A stretch of 64,000 bases of DNA from VAZQ01 sp963739385 (GTDB lineage Bacteria; Pseudomonadota; Alphaproteobacteria; Rhizobiales; Xanthobacteraceae), in NCBI GenBank assembly GCA_963739385.1, contig CAVUAI010000070.1, positions 1 through 64,000 of the forward strand, in the 5' to 3' direction. Made by a program: the position numbers and the translations under genes. Below, piece after piece: positions 53,264 to 62,127 of the stretch; position 1 is the first letter of the stretch; the number at the start of each line of letters is the position of its first letter. A model generated the notes under the pieces. The model ran no database searches and had not been told where the DNA came from. It worked only from the letters and a program-made list of their open reading frames with translations.

Positions 53264-54607
53264 CTATGCCCTCTCCGGAATCAAGCGGCTGAGGGCGCCG
53301 CCGATCATGCCGACGAGCGCAATCATCGTCAGCACGGCGACAAATCCTCCCAGCGCGAAGGCGGTGGCGCCGCCTGCAACGCCGGTGCTGCCGCCGAGAA
53401 ATGTGCAGGCGTTGACGATGCCCGAACCCTGCCCCGCTTGCCCGGGCGAAAGCGCCGACAGCGCCAGCCGCGGCGCCAACGCATAAGGCACGGCCAGACC
53501 GGCGCCCATCGCGAGAAACCCGACGGCCAGGAGGGCCATCGAGCCTTCGGCAACGGCCGCGCCGAGGATGGCGCCGGCGATCGCGACCAGCGCCATGCCG
53601 CCCGTCATGGCGTTGCGCAGCCCGATCCGCGCCGCCACGGCGGACGCCGACAGCGCGAGCGCAAGCAGTGCCGCGCTCAGCGGCAGCAGCGTCGCGCCGG
53701 CCTCCAGCGCCGTGAGGCCGAGTCCGTCCCGGCTCTGCGCATAGAGGTTGAAGTAGAGCAGCAGGCTCATGATGCTGAACATCGCCAGCGAGCCGATGGC
53801 CACGCCCATGACGAACCCACGCCGCGCAAAAAAGCCCAGGTCGACCAGCGGCGCCTCGGCACGCAATTCCACGCGCAGCAGCAGGACGAAGGCGGCCGCG
53901 GCCAGGACGAACGGGCCTGCCACGGCGAGCGGTGACTCACTCACATGCGGCAACGCATGCAGCGCGAAGACCAGCGACACCATCACCGTCGCCAGCAAAA
54001 CAAAGCCGATCCAGTCCGCGCGCCTGGCTTGGGTGCCATGAGTGCGGGCGGTCACGGGGCCCGCGGAGAGGAGACCGGCAAGCGCGGTCAACATCAGCGG
54101 GACGTTGAACCAGAACACCACACGCCAGCCGGTGACATGCGTGAGCGCGCCGCCGAGCAGCGGCCCGATGCTGAAGCCAAGCATCAGAAATCCGGTCCAG
54201 GCGCCGATCGCCGCCGCCCTGCGCTCCGGCGGTGCGCCGGTGTCGACCGCGGCCAAGGTGCCGGGCACCGCGAACGCGGCGGCGAAGCCCTGCAAGGCCC
54301 GTCCGGCCAACACCTCGGCTTGCGTGCCGGCTGACGCAATGATGCAGGACGCGAGGCCGAACAGCGCCAATCCGACGATCGATGCCCGCCGCGCTCCGAA
54401 GCGATCCGCCGCCTGGCCGCCGAGCACGATGAAGGCGGCGGAGACAACCAGATAGGCATTGACCGCCCATTCCACGCCGGCCGAGCTGAGCGATAGCTCG
54501 CTGCGCATCTCCGGCAAGGCGGCCATGATCGCCGTGCTGTTGGCGCCGACCGCGAGCATCGCCAGACATGACGACCACAGCACCGTCGCGAATCCCGTTC
54601 GCTTCAT
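53264..54607 (-). CDS. MFS transporter, DHA2-like
   Basis: A 447-residue membrane protein from ATG 54607 (MKRTGFATVLWSSCLAMLAV). Signature A-like QAADRFGARRASIVGLALFG follows TM2, and the antiporter motif C-like LMLGFSIGPLLGGALTHVTG is in TM5, typical of drug/H+ exporters with 14 helices. Many hydrophobic segments span the whole length. The alternative start at 54649 adds 14 residues. It converges on the amidohydrolase gene with a 33-base gap. Export of small organics is likely; the substrate is unknown. Confidence 0.92.
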   Translation of the reverse strand: MKRTGFATVLWSSCLAMLAVGANSTAIMAALPEMRSELSLSSAGVEWAVNAYLVVSAAFIVLGGQAADRFGARRASIVGLALFGLASCIIASAGTQAEVLAGRALQGFAAAFAVPGTLAAVDTGAPPERRAAAIGAWTGFLMLGFSIGPLLGGALTHVTGWRVVFWFNVPLMLTALAGLLSAGPVTARTHGTQARRADWIGFVLLATVMVSLVFALHALPHVSESPLAVAGPFVLAAAAFVLLLRVELRAEAPLVDLGFFARRGFVMGVAIGSLAMFSIMSLLLYFNLYAQSRDGLGLTALEAGATLLPLSAALLALALSASAVAARIGLRNAMTGGMALVAIAGAILGAAVAEGSMALLAVGFLAMGAGLAVPYALAPRLALSALSPGQAGQGSGIVNACTFLGGSTGVAGGATAFALGGFVAVLTMIALVGMIGGALSRLIPERA

Positions 54608-54831
54608 CAAGGTTGCTGCGTCCTCGGCCCGGCATCGCGCGGATGGCATGTGCCCACGGCCGCCGCGCGCATGACAACTCCTGCACTCTAGACGAAGGGA
54701 CGTATCGTGGTCAGGGGGATGTCAGCTGCCGCGCGAGCATCCGTTTTGCGGCAACTTTCCGGGGCCAGGCAACTTGTCCTCGACCGAACGCATCGACGCG
54801 ATTCGGGCGCTCGAATGGAGCGCGAGCGCGC

Positions 54832-57800
54832 TCACCAGCTCAATCTGATCCCACCCCGTCCGGCATAACTATGGCCGCTGTTGGCAAACTCGCCGTCGAA
54901 GCTGGCGAACAGCGACGCGTACTGATTGATGGCGAGACGCGAACCGGCATTGATCTTCAGCGCGTCGCTCCATGCGCGCGCGCCGTCGACGGCGAACAGC
55001 GTACCTGGCACCGATACGAACGAGCCGGCGATCGAGCGATCGGGCATGAACTCGTGCACCCAGGCCGCCCGCACGAACGGCGACCACACCGTGCCGTTTG
55101 CCAGTGCCAGCCGGGTATCGAGTTGCACGCCGAGGAAAGTGGGCAGCGCAGTCGTTGCCTGCGACTGGTAGCTCAGCCCGAGAATCCCCGGCAGGCCGCC
55201 GGCAGTGGTCGTCTCGGTGAAGCCGCGCTGCCAGAGCGTCGAGGTCTGCACCGCGGCGAACGGCGTTACGTTGAGCCACGACAGCGTAAAATTGCGTCCC
55301 AGTTCGAGCCGTGCGCCGAGCAGATCACTGGCAAATCGCCCGCTTGCCGCCTCGGAGGGTCCCACCCCCGCAATGGTGCGCCTGACCTCATTGTCGAACC
55401 GGCTGTAGCTCAAGATGCCGGCCGCATAGAGCGCGCCCCATGTCGCCACCCCATAGCCGCCGACATGGCCGCCGAGCAGGTCGCCGCTGGTGGCGCGATC
55501 CGGCACCGAAAAGTGCAACTCGCTGCCCCCCACCGCAACACCGACCAGCCGGGTCGGGTCGACCTGATAATCGAACCCCATGGCGCCGCCGGCGGCGGAA
55601 CCGCGGGCATCGGCGCTGCCGACTGCGGCATTGCCGTTGAACGACTGCACGCCGCCGAAACCGCCGGTCCACACCCGCCAGGTCCGCGGCTGATAGGCCG
55701 GCGGCGGTGCTTTCAGCTCCTTGAAGGCGTCGGTTGCCGGCTTCTTCTTCTCCGCGGCATAGGCGAGCGGCGCTGCGCGAAGGGTGATGCCATTGCTGTC
55801 CACGGTTTCGCCGTTGCGCCAGAACGCCCCCTGGTCCATCAGCATCTCGTTGAACATGGTGCCGCTTGCAAAGGCGGTGTTCTGTGCTGCCGTCGTCCCT
55901 TCGCCGGAGAGCTGCGACAGCGCTGCGGGCGTACCCGTCATCAGCAGATTGGTATAGAGGGTCGCCGCGGGGCCGGTGAGCGTCGTGTTGTAGGCCCCTT
56001 CCAGCGCGTTACCCACCGCGCGCTGGTTGGCGTTCAGACCCGCGACAGCACCGAACGGAGTTCGTGTCAGGGTCACGCCGACCGAGGTGGGGCTGTAGGC
56101 GGGCCCGGAGAGCGAAAGAAATGCGGACGGCGGGGAGGACATGAACTGTGCGAACTGGCCGCTGACCGCGCCCGCGGTCAGCAGCGTGTACGGGGTCGAC
56201 AGACCATAGAGTCCCGGCGTCACGGCAACACCCAGGGTGCCGCCCAGGGTGGCGGTGTTGGCAACCTGGATCCTGCCGCTGCCGCCAGGCGCCAGCTGGA
56301 ACTGCAGCAGACCGCCCGTTTGCGTGTAATTGCCCTGAATGTTCAGCGTGCCGACCGGTGCCACCGTGCCGCCGGTGACGGTGACGCACACGTTGTTCCC
56401 ACATGGTCCTTGAAAGTTTGGTGAGCCCGCAATCGTGCCGCCGCCCGTCAACAAGCCGTCGATCATCAGGAACTCGGATGTGGCGAGCGTGCCGCCAGCC
56501 ATCGTCAGCGTGCCGGCGGACAGCGTGGTGCCCAGCAGGACCTCAAGCGTGTACGGCGCACCGATGATGAGCTGCGAGTGCGCCCCTGCAATCGACAAGC
56601 TGTCGATCTGAGGATTCATATCGAGCGTGATCGTGCCCGGATTGCTCAGCGCGACGTCGTAATAGCGGGCGGCTTTGTTGGCAGCGATATCCACGCTTCC
56701 ACGGGTGTTATCAGGCACGCGGCTTTGCACTCCCGGCACGCTGTCGATCCAAGCCGCCGCGTTGCTCCAGTTGAAATTTCCCGCCGCTGCCGTGACCCGC
56801 CGCAGCGGGTTGTTCTCATCGATCCACTGCCGGAACACATTGATCGGCGTCCAATCACTGAACTCGCCGTAACCAAAGCGCTCCACGAAACCTGTCTGCT
56901 CAGGCGGATTGTTCTGGTCGTCGCAAATAACCGGTTCTTCTGGTCCTCCCGGTCCCGGACAGTAGTAAGTGATTTGGCCTACACCACCCCGCACGACCCC
57001 GATCTGGGTCATCTGACCATTGATCATCGCAAACAGCGGACCGCCACTGTCCCCCGGTGCCGTGCCGCCCTCGAGCGGCGGCGTCGGGACCTGCAAATTG
57101 AAGAAGTCTGGATTATTCGGCGACAGGGGGTTGCGAAATTGCGAGTTGAAGAATGGTTGGAGCAGGTCCGAGGTGTTGGGCAACGGGCCATAGGAGCCGA
57201 GCAAGCTCGTCGCCACCCTGCGCCGACTGTCTGCCATTGTTTGCTGAAAGCCCGCCGGGGGAGGGTTCTCCGTTCCTGGAGCTGGACGCCAACTGGCGGC
57301 GACTTGCGATGAGCCCGTCCCCTGCAGGCCGTAGCCGACCATGGTGATGGTCGTGCCTACCATCGGGAAGCCAGGTTGCCCCGGCTGCAACGTCAGCAGC
57401 TTCACGGGCGCAATATTCGTTATGGGTTGCGCGAGCGAGATGACGGCGATGTCATTCTGGATGGAAGGCGGGTCCCCCGGGATGAAGGCCGGCTGCCGGA
57501 CGAAACTGGTTATGCCGACGCCGGGACCAGAGTTGGGACTGAACGATATGGATGGGGTTCCGTAGATATTTGGAAGGAAACAATGTGCCGCCGTCAGGAT
57601 CGTGCGGGAATTGATCAGCGAGCCGGTGCACTGTGAGCCAGGCTCGGAGACCTGCGGCAGACCAGAACTATAGAGGCTCACGACGAAGGGGAATTGATTG
57701 TTCTTGTCGTAATAGTTAGCAATGCCTCCCGCATCCGCCGCGGTCTGATCGTTGATGACGATGGCGTTTGCGGGCTGGGCAATCGAGAGGGTAATGGCCG

Positions 57801-57897
57801 CCGTCCCGCTGAGCAGGATTGCCGAGCGGCGTTTGATTGCGCCCGAACGTCTGCAGGATGATGTCGCTCGCGGGCCACGCAAATACGTGTCTCGCAT
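54832..57897 (-). CDS. Autotransporter with an N-terminal trypsin-like protease domain
   Basis: 1021 residues from ATG 57897 (GAGGGG upstream). Signal: SAILLSGTAAITLSIAQPANA, cleavage after Ala45. The S1 domain keeps the triad: TAAHC (His105), QNDIAVI (Asp149) and GTAPGDSGGPLF (Ser284). A middle part (about 390-680) has autotransporter passenger repeats (FNWSNAAAWID, TLTMAGGTLATSEFL, TVAPVGTLNIQGNYTQTGG). The last ~280 residues form the outer-membrane barrel (VWTGGFGGVQSFNGNAAVGS..) ending GIRLSW with terminal aromatic. It should display or release a protease at the cell surface. Confidence 0.92.
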   Translation of the reverse strand: MRDTYLRGPRATSSCRRSGAIKRRSAILLSGTAAITLSIAQPANAIVINDQTAADAGGIANYYDKNNQFPFVVSLYSSGLPQVSEPGSQCTGSLINSRTILTAAHCFLPNIYGTPSISFSPNSGPGVGITSFVRQPAFIPGDPPSIQNDIAVISLAQPITNIAPVKLLTLQPGQPGFPMVGTTITMVGYGLQGTGSSQVAASWRPAPGTENPPPAGFQQTMADSRRRVATSLLGSYGPLPNTSDLLQPFFNSQFRNPLSPNNPDFFNLQVPTPPLEGGTAPGDSGGPLFAMINGQMTQIGVVRGGVGQITYYCPGPGGPEEPVICDDQNNPPEQTGFVERFGYGEFSDWTPINVFRQWIDENNPLRRVTAAAGNFNWSNAAAWIDSVPGVQSRVPDNTRGSVDIAANKAARYYDVALSNPGTITLDMNPQIDSLSIAGAHSQLIIGAPYTLEVLLGTTLSAGTLTMAGGTLATSEFLMIDGLLTGGGTIAGSPNFQGPCGNNVCVTVTGGTVAPVGTLNIQGNYTQTGGLLQFQLAPGGSGRIQVANTATLGGTLGVAVTPGLYGLSTPYTLLTAGAVSGQFAQFMSSPPSAFLSLSGPAYSPTSVGVTLTRTPFGAVAGLNANQRAVGNALEGAYNTTLTGPAATLYTNLLMTGTPAALSQLSGEGTTAAQNTAFASGTMFNEMLMDQGAFWRNGETVDSNGITLRAAPLAYAAEKKKPATDAFKELKAPPPAYQPRTWRVWTGGFGGVQSFNGNAAVGSADARGSAAGGAMGFDYQVDPTRLVGVAVGGSELHFSVPDRATSGDLLGGHVGGYGVATWGALYAAGILSYSRFDNEVRRTIAGVGPSEAASGRFASDLLGARLELGRNFTLSWLNVTPFAAVQTSTLWQRGFTETTTAGGLPGILGLSYQSQATTALPTFLGVQLDTRLALANGTVWSPFVRAAWVHEFMPDRSIAGSFVSVPGTLFAVDGARAWSDALKINAGSRLAINQYASLFASFDGEFANSGHSYAGRGGIRLSW

Positions 57898-58266
57898 GTC
57901 GCCCCTCGCGTCTTCCGGCACCGAACCGGTAAACAACGCTGATCCCCCGGAGTATGAATAAGACGAAAATGCGCAGTGGTCGTGGCAGTAACGAACTGCA
58001 TCGCTCGAATCGTTTCGCGTGTTGCGCCGTGGACACACTCACGGCGAGAGAGGAGTTGCCACGACAGGCTTCACGCGCAGATCGTATGCGACGCTTCAAG
58101 GTCGTCGCCATTTATCGCGCGGATCTGGCGCGGACCTGAAGGGGTCACGCGCCCACCCCAAATACGATCGTCGTCAGCAATCACGTGCTTGAAACCATCA
58201 GCGCATGCAGCCCGTTGAAGCTCGCCGATGTTCGAGACCTCACCTGGCGCATAATGGACCGCCGGC

Positions 58267-58343
58267 CTGGTCATCAACCTTGAGACAGCGAAGACGCCAG
58301 GCAGCCCACGCTGCTCGCGATCGCCAACGAGGTGATCGAGTCA
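58267..58343 (+). pseudogene. C-terminal relic of an ABC_sub_bind protein
   Basis: LVINLETAKTPG is followed after a slip by PTLLAIANEVIES, the degraded ending of this family. The remaining intergenic 57898-58266 shows no supported gene; a 68-codon leftward frame at 58071-58277 has no ribosome site. Confidence 0.6.
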
Positions 58344-58354
58344 AAAACTCAATT

Positions 58355-59407
58355 TCATGTCCGCACCGGGCAGTCTGCACAGTGCGCTGCGGGCACCGCA
58401 CCGGTTCGACCGCACGGGTGGCGGCCTACTCCATTCTGAAGATTGGCGGCCCGGATCACCTTCGCCCATTTTGCGATGTCGGCCTGAATGCGGGCAGCGA
58501 ACTCATCCGGCGTGCTGGCGATCGCCTCGAAGCCCAGCGCAGCGAGCTTCTCCACCATTTCCGGCTGCATCAATGCGTTGCTGATCTCGTGGTGGAGCAG
58601 CGTAATGACCGGCTGCGGCGTATGGGCGGGGACAAGAATTCCCAGGGTCGTATCCGACTCCTGGTTGGGCAAGCCGGCTTCCGCCAATGTCGGCACGTCG
58701 GGCAGCGCCGATGAGCGCTTCGGCGTGGTGACCGCCAGCGCGCGCAGATTTCCTTGCCTGACCTGCGGCACCGCCGACGTCAGCGCGGCAAAACCGATCG
58801 GCGCATAGCCGGCGAGCGCCGCCTGGACGGCGGGACCGGAGCCGTTGAACGGCACGGAGACGATATCGAGATTCTGCGATTGCTTGAACAACTCCCCGGA
58901 CAGATGCGACGTGGTGCCGGTTCCGGCATGCGCGAAGCTGTACCTGCCAGGATTTGCCTTGAGAAATGCGATCAATTCCTGGACGTTGGCCGCTGGAACG
59001 GAGGGATGGATCACCAGTACGTTGGGCGATACGGCCGCCAGGGTGACCGGGGCGAAATCCTTGTACGGATCGTAGGGGATTCTCGAGTAAAGGCTGGGAT
59101 TGACGACATAGCTCCCGCTCACGGCGGTGATGGTGTAGCCATCCGGGAGTGCCCGGGCTCCCGCGCCCATGCCGAGGTTGCCGCCGGCACCCGCCTGGTT
59201 CTCGATATAGAAGTGCTGGCCGAGGCTCTGCGACAGCTTCTGCGCGATCAGTCGCGCGAGCACGTCGGTCGGTCCGCCCGGCGCGAACGGCACGATCACG
59301 CGCACCGGCCGCGCCGGATAGGCTTGCGCTCCTGCGATGCGCGAGCAGGCGGGGAGCATGGCAGCACCCGCCGCCAGATGCAGAAAAGTTCTGCGGACAA
59401 GTCTCAT
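58355..59407 (-). CDS. Bug/TctC-family periplasmic binding protein
   Basis: 350 residues; AGGGGGGCGCC precedes ATG at 59407. Signal MRLVRRTFLHLAAGAAMLPA. Marks: YPARPVRVIVPFAPGGPTDV, SLGQHFYIENQAGAGGNLGM, PDGYTITAVSGSY, GTGTTSHLSGELFKQ and VSVPFNGSGPAVQAALAGY. The normal family end (KWAKVIRAANLQ) is followed by ~25 extra residues (NGVGRHPCGRTGAVPAAHC..) that look like run-on into non-coding sequence after loss of the original stop. Orphan. Confidence 0.9.
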   Translation of the reverse strand: MRLVRRTFLHLAAGAAMLPACSRIAGAQAYPARPVRVIVPFAPGGPTDVLARLIAQKLSQSLGQHFYIENQAGAGGNLGMGAGARALPDGYTITAVSGSYVVNPSLYSRIPYDPYKDFAPVTLAAVSPNVLVIHPSVPAANVQELIAFLKANPGRYSFAHAGTGTTSHLSGELFKQSQNLDIVSVPFNGSGPAVQAALAGYAPIGFAALTSAVPQVRQGNLRALAVTTPKRSSALPDVPTLAEAGLPNQESDTTLGILVPAHTPQPVITLLHHEISNALMQPEMVEKLAALGFEAIASTPDEFAARIQADIAKWAKVIRAANLQNGVGRHPCGRTGAVPAAHCADCPVRT

Positions 59408-59738
59408 GGCGCCCCCCTGGCGTCATCGCCGAACGCGCGCGTGGACACGCGAAATGCCTGCCGACGGCGTGGACGCGCTGCCGTCTGCCGACGGCATGGG
59501 CGCGCTGCCCGTAAAGCAGGACTTCGGCACTTCCCGCAGGCTGCTATCGGATCGTACATCACCAACATGTCAACGCGACAGGGGCCGGGCGTCATGTCGG
59601 ACATGCGCAAGCGCCGCGAGCAGGTCCGCGCCGCAGGTCATCCGGACATCGAGCCGACATGTTCGGAAGGCCAAGTGGACCCGACACGTCGTTGCGTCGC
59701 CCGATTTTCAGCCCGAGCCAGGACGCGGAGTGGTGAAC
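59408..59738. other. Intergenic region between divergent genes, no gene seen
   Basis: Short direct repeats of gccgacggc(g/a)tggacgcgctgcc occur at 59460-59500. Nothing else is recognised. Confidence 0.4.
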
Positions 59739-60518
59739 ATGCCGAAGGCGCGAATGATTGCGGTCCTGCTGGCGGCGGCAACTGGCCTGGCCGTCCCCGA
59801 CGGCGGCGCCCGGGCGGAGACCGCGCCGTGCCGCGCGATGGCGTATGAGCGCAATGCCTACACCGTCTGCGAAGTCGACCTGCGTGCGCACACAGTCAGG
59901 CTGTTCTGGCAGCGGCCGGACGGGGCGCCCTACGGGTATCTGTCCGCCCTGCCGCGGGCGCTGGACGGCGAGGCGGGCAGGCTGCTGTTCGCCACCAATG
60001 CCGGCATGTTCGATCCGGCGCTCAAGCCGGTGGGCCTCTACGTGGAACGCGGACGCGAGCTCGTGCATGCCAACACCGCGTCCGGCTTCGGCAATTTTCA
60101 CATGAAGCCGAACGGGGTGTTCTATGTGTCCGGCGACCGGGCGGGCGTCGCGGAGACGCGGGCCTTTCTCAAACAGCGGCCGCAGGCGGAGATCGCGACC
60201 CAGTCCGGGCCGTTGCTGGTGATCGACGGACGGCTGCATCCCCGTTTCGACCGGCGCAGCACGTCGCTGAAGGCGCGCACCGGCGTGGGCGTGCGCACCG
60301 ACGGCAAGGTCATGTTCGCGATCTCGCAGGACGAGGTGACGTTCGATGCCTTTGCACGCCTGTTCCGCGACGGGCTTCATTGCCCCAATGCCCTGTTTCT
60401 GGACGGCGGCAGCGCGACAAGCCTGTACGCGCCGTCGCTCAATCGCCATGGCAACATCCTCTCGCTCGGCCCGATGCTGGCGGTGTTCGAGAAAGGCGCA
60501 GGCGCCAGGCGGCAGTAA
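59739..60518 (+). CDS. Phosphodiester glycosidase-family (DUF2233/NAGPA-like) secreted protein
   Basis: 259 residues. CGGAG eight bases before ATG at 59739; signal MPKARMIAVLLAAATGLAVP..ARAE. The family core is visible: LLFATNAGMFDPALKPVGLY, GFGNFHMKPNGVFYVSGDRA, ARTGVGVRTDGKVMFAISQD and LFLDGGSATSLYAPSLNR, the conserved DGG(S) active region. Mammalian NAGPA removes N-acetylglucosamine-1-phosphate caps; bacterial members are often tied to exopolysaccharide or cell wall. The ligand here is unknown. The longer upstream frame lacks a signal and was rejected. Confidence 0.88.
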   Translation: MPKARMIAVLLAAATGLAVPDGGARAETAPCRAMAYERNAYTVCEVDLRAHTVRLFWQRPDGAPYGYLSALPRALDGEAGRLLFATNAGMFDPALKPVGLYVERGRELVHANTASGFGNFHMKPNGVFYVSGDRAGVAETRAFLKQRPQAEIATQSGPLLVIDGRLHPRFDRRSTSLKARTGVGVRTDGKVMFAISQDEVTFDAFARLFRDGLHCPNALFLDGGSATSLYAPSLNRHGNILSLGPMLAVFEKGAGARRQ

Positions 60519-60759
60519 CCGGCGCCGACGCTATTGGCACGAAGGTACGCGCTGATGGCGATTGGATTGCCGGCTGGCGGGAAACGCGAGACGACGGGGG
60601 CTGACGGCCTTATCGACCGGCCCAAAGAGTTCCGCCGATGTTGAAGAAGTCTTCTCATCCTTCGAGGCCCGCGAAGACGTTGGGCACTTCAGGATCGACG
60701 GACGGTCGGATCGACGTTCGACCGGGATATGCTCCGGGACGCCCCGCCACTGGCGAGCC

Positions 60760-61866
60760 TCACCGCTTCTTGCGGGCCTTGATCTCGTTGAATTTGGAGA
60801 GCGCCCGCTCGAACTTGTCGTCGAACAGCCACATCGCATTAAGAATCTCGCGGTAGGTTGCAGATGTTTTTGCCCGGTCGGCCTGTCCGAAGGTGAAGAT
60901 GCTGTTGTTGCGCAGATATCCCATGATCGTCGGGTCGGAAACGCGGTAGCTGGCCAGGTTGCCCGAATTGAGCGCGGAGCGGGTCGGGCTCGGCACGATC
61001 TGGATGAGCTCGAAAAATTTCATCTGATCGATCGGACTCGGCAACGCTTTCACGATCGCCGGTATATGCGGAAAAACGTCCGCATGTGCGTTCATGAGGG
61101 CGTCACGCACGGCGGTCCAGTGATTGTAGCGATGATCCATGCTGCCCACCCGCGCCTCTTCCCTGTCGTCGCGGGCGCTCAGGGCGGGATCAAGCGCCGC
61201 GATCGACTTCTTGATCGCCGCCCATCTCCTTTGGCCGTTCTGATCCTCGGAGACGCCGGCCTGCAGACTGCCCTTGTACGTATTCGAGCGGGCATTCCCC
61301 ATGTTCTGATTGCCGTTGGTCTCGGCAAAGAAGAGGCCCAGGCTGATGCGGCCCGCCACCTCGGCATGGGCCGTATCGAGGCCCCTCACCCGCGCGATGG
61401 CGGTGCCGAGGTCGACGACGTCCTCGAACGGCGTAGCCGAGCTTTGCGCATTGCCTGGCGGCGCCTGCATGATGGTGAAGAGATTGGCGTACTCCTCGAG
61501 CAGCGGCTCGTTGTCGGCATCGAAATAGGCCGGAGGAAGCCCGAACTTGTTGGGCCTTCCGATCCTGGACGGAAGCGCGTCGGTGAGATCCTTGTAGGCG
61601 CTGATCATGCCGTTGCGGGCGAGGTAGAGGGCTTGTCCCGGCAGGTTCGGCAGCTGCTGCTTCGCATTGATCTGGGCGCGCCGCTGGCTGAGGATCGACC
61701 GGAACTGGCTCAGTGCAGCGTTGTACGCATTGAGCGCATCGGACTGCGATTTCGTGAGGGCGGCCGGCTGACCCATCGCGGGGGAAACAAAGGCGAGATG
61801 GCCGGACACCGCCGGCGCAAGGATGAGCCAGAGCGCAAGCGCGGCCGTGTGACGTATCATCCCCAT
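60760..61866 (-). CDS. Secreted protein of unknown function, about 368 residues
   Basis: From ATG 61866 or 61860 a signal peptide reads MIRHTAALALWLILAPAVSG, then mature sequence from about HLAFVSPAMGQP. The body is alpha-helical: LNAYNAALSQFRSILSQRRA, SAYKDLTDALPSRIGRPNKF, then a striking conserved-looking FFAETNGNQNMGNARSNTYK segment and a basic end FERALSKFNEIKARKKR. The ETNG-N..NARSNTYKGS stretch could be a catalytic or binding loop, but no family is claimed. It is divergent from the large secreted protein at 62128, with a shared 260-base promoter region. Confidence 0.65.
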   Translation of the reverse strand: MGMIRHTAALALWLILAPAVSGHLAFVSPAMGQPAALTKSQSDALNAYNAALSQFRSILSQRRAQINAKQQLPNLPGQALYLARNGMISAYKDLTDALPSRIGRPNKFGLPPAYFDADNEPLLEEYANLFTIMQAPPGNAQSSATPFEDVVDLGTAIARVRGLDTAHAEVAGRISLGLFFAETNGNQNMGNARSNTYKGSLQAGVSEDQNGQRRWAAIKKSIAALDPALSARDDREEARVGSMDHRYNHWTAVRDALMNAHADVFPHIPAIVKALPSPIDQMKFFELIQIVPSPTRSALNSGNLASYRVSDPTIMGYLRNNSIFTFGQADRAKTSATYREILNAMWLFDDKFERALSKFNEIKARKKR

Positions 61867-62127
61867 GACGGTCGAGATGCCCCGGTTTTTTGCGACAAAC
61901 ACCCGGCGGATCGTAGACAGCAAGCGTGCGGCTGCCCATCCCCGCGGACACAAAGACGCGGGTCGCAGGGGGTGCGCGAAAACGGCTGGACCGGGCCCGG
62001 CACACGGCAGCGGGGGCAGACGATGTTACCGACGAATTCGGCCGGGCGACGAAGGATTTCGCCATGATTCAGCCAAAGCTTGCGCAAATATTGCTCAATT
62101 GCGGGCAAAGCAAAGCCAGGGGGCGCA

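Noticed and set aside
58071..58277. 68-codon leftward frame (MMTRPAVHYAPGEVSNIGEL..)
   Set aside because: Reads somewhat protein-like but has no ribosome site and overlaps the ABC_sub_bind relic; not enough support.
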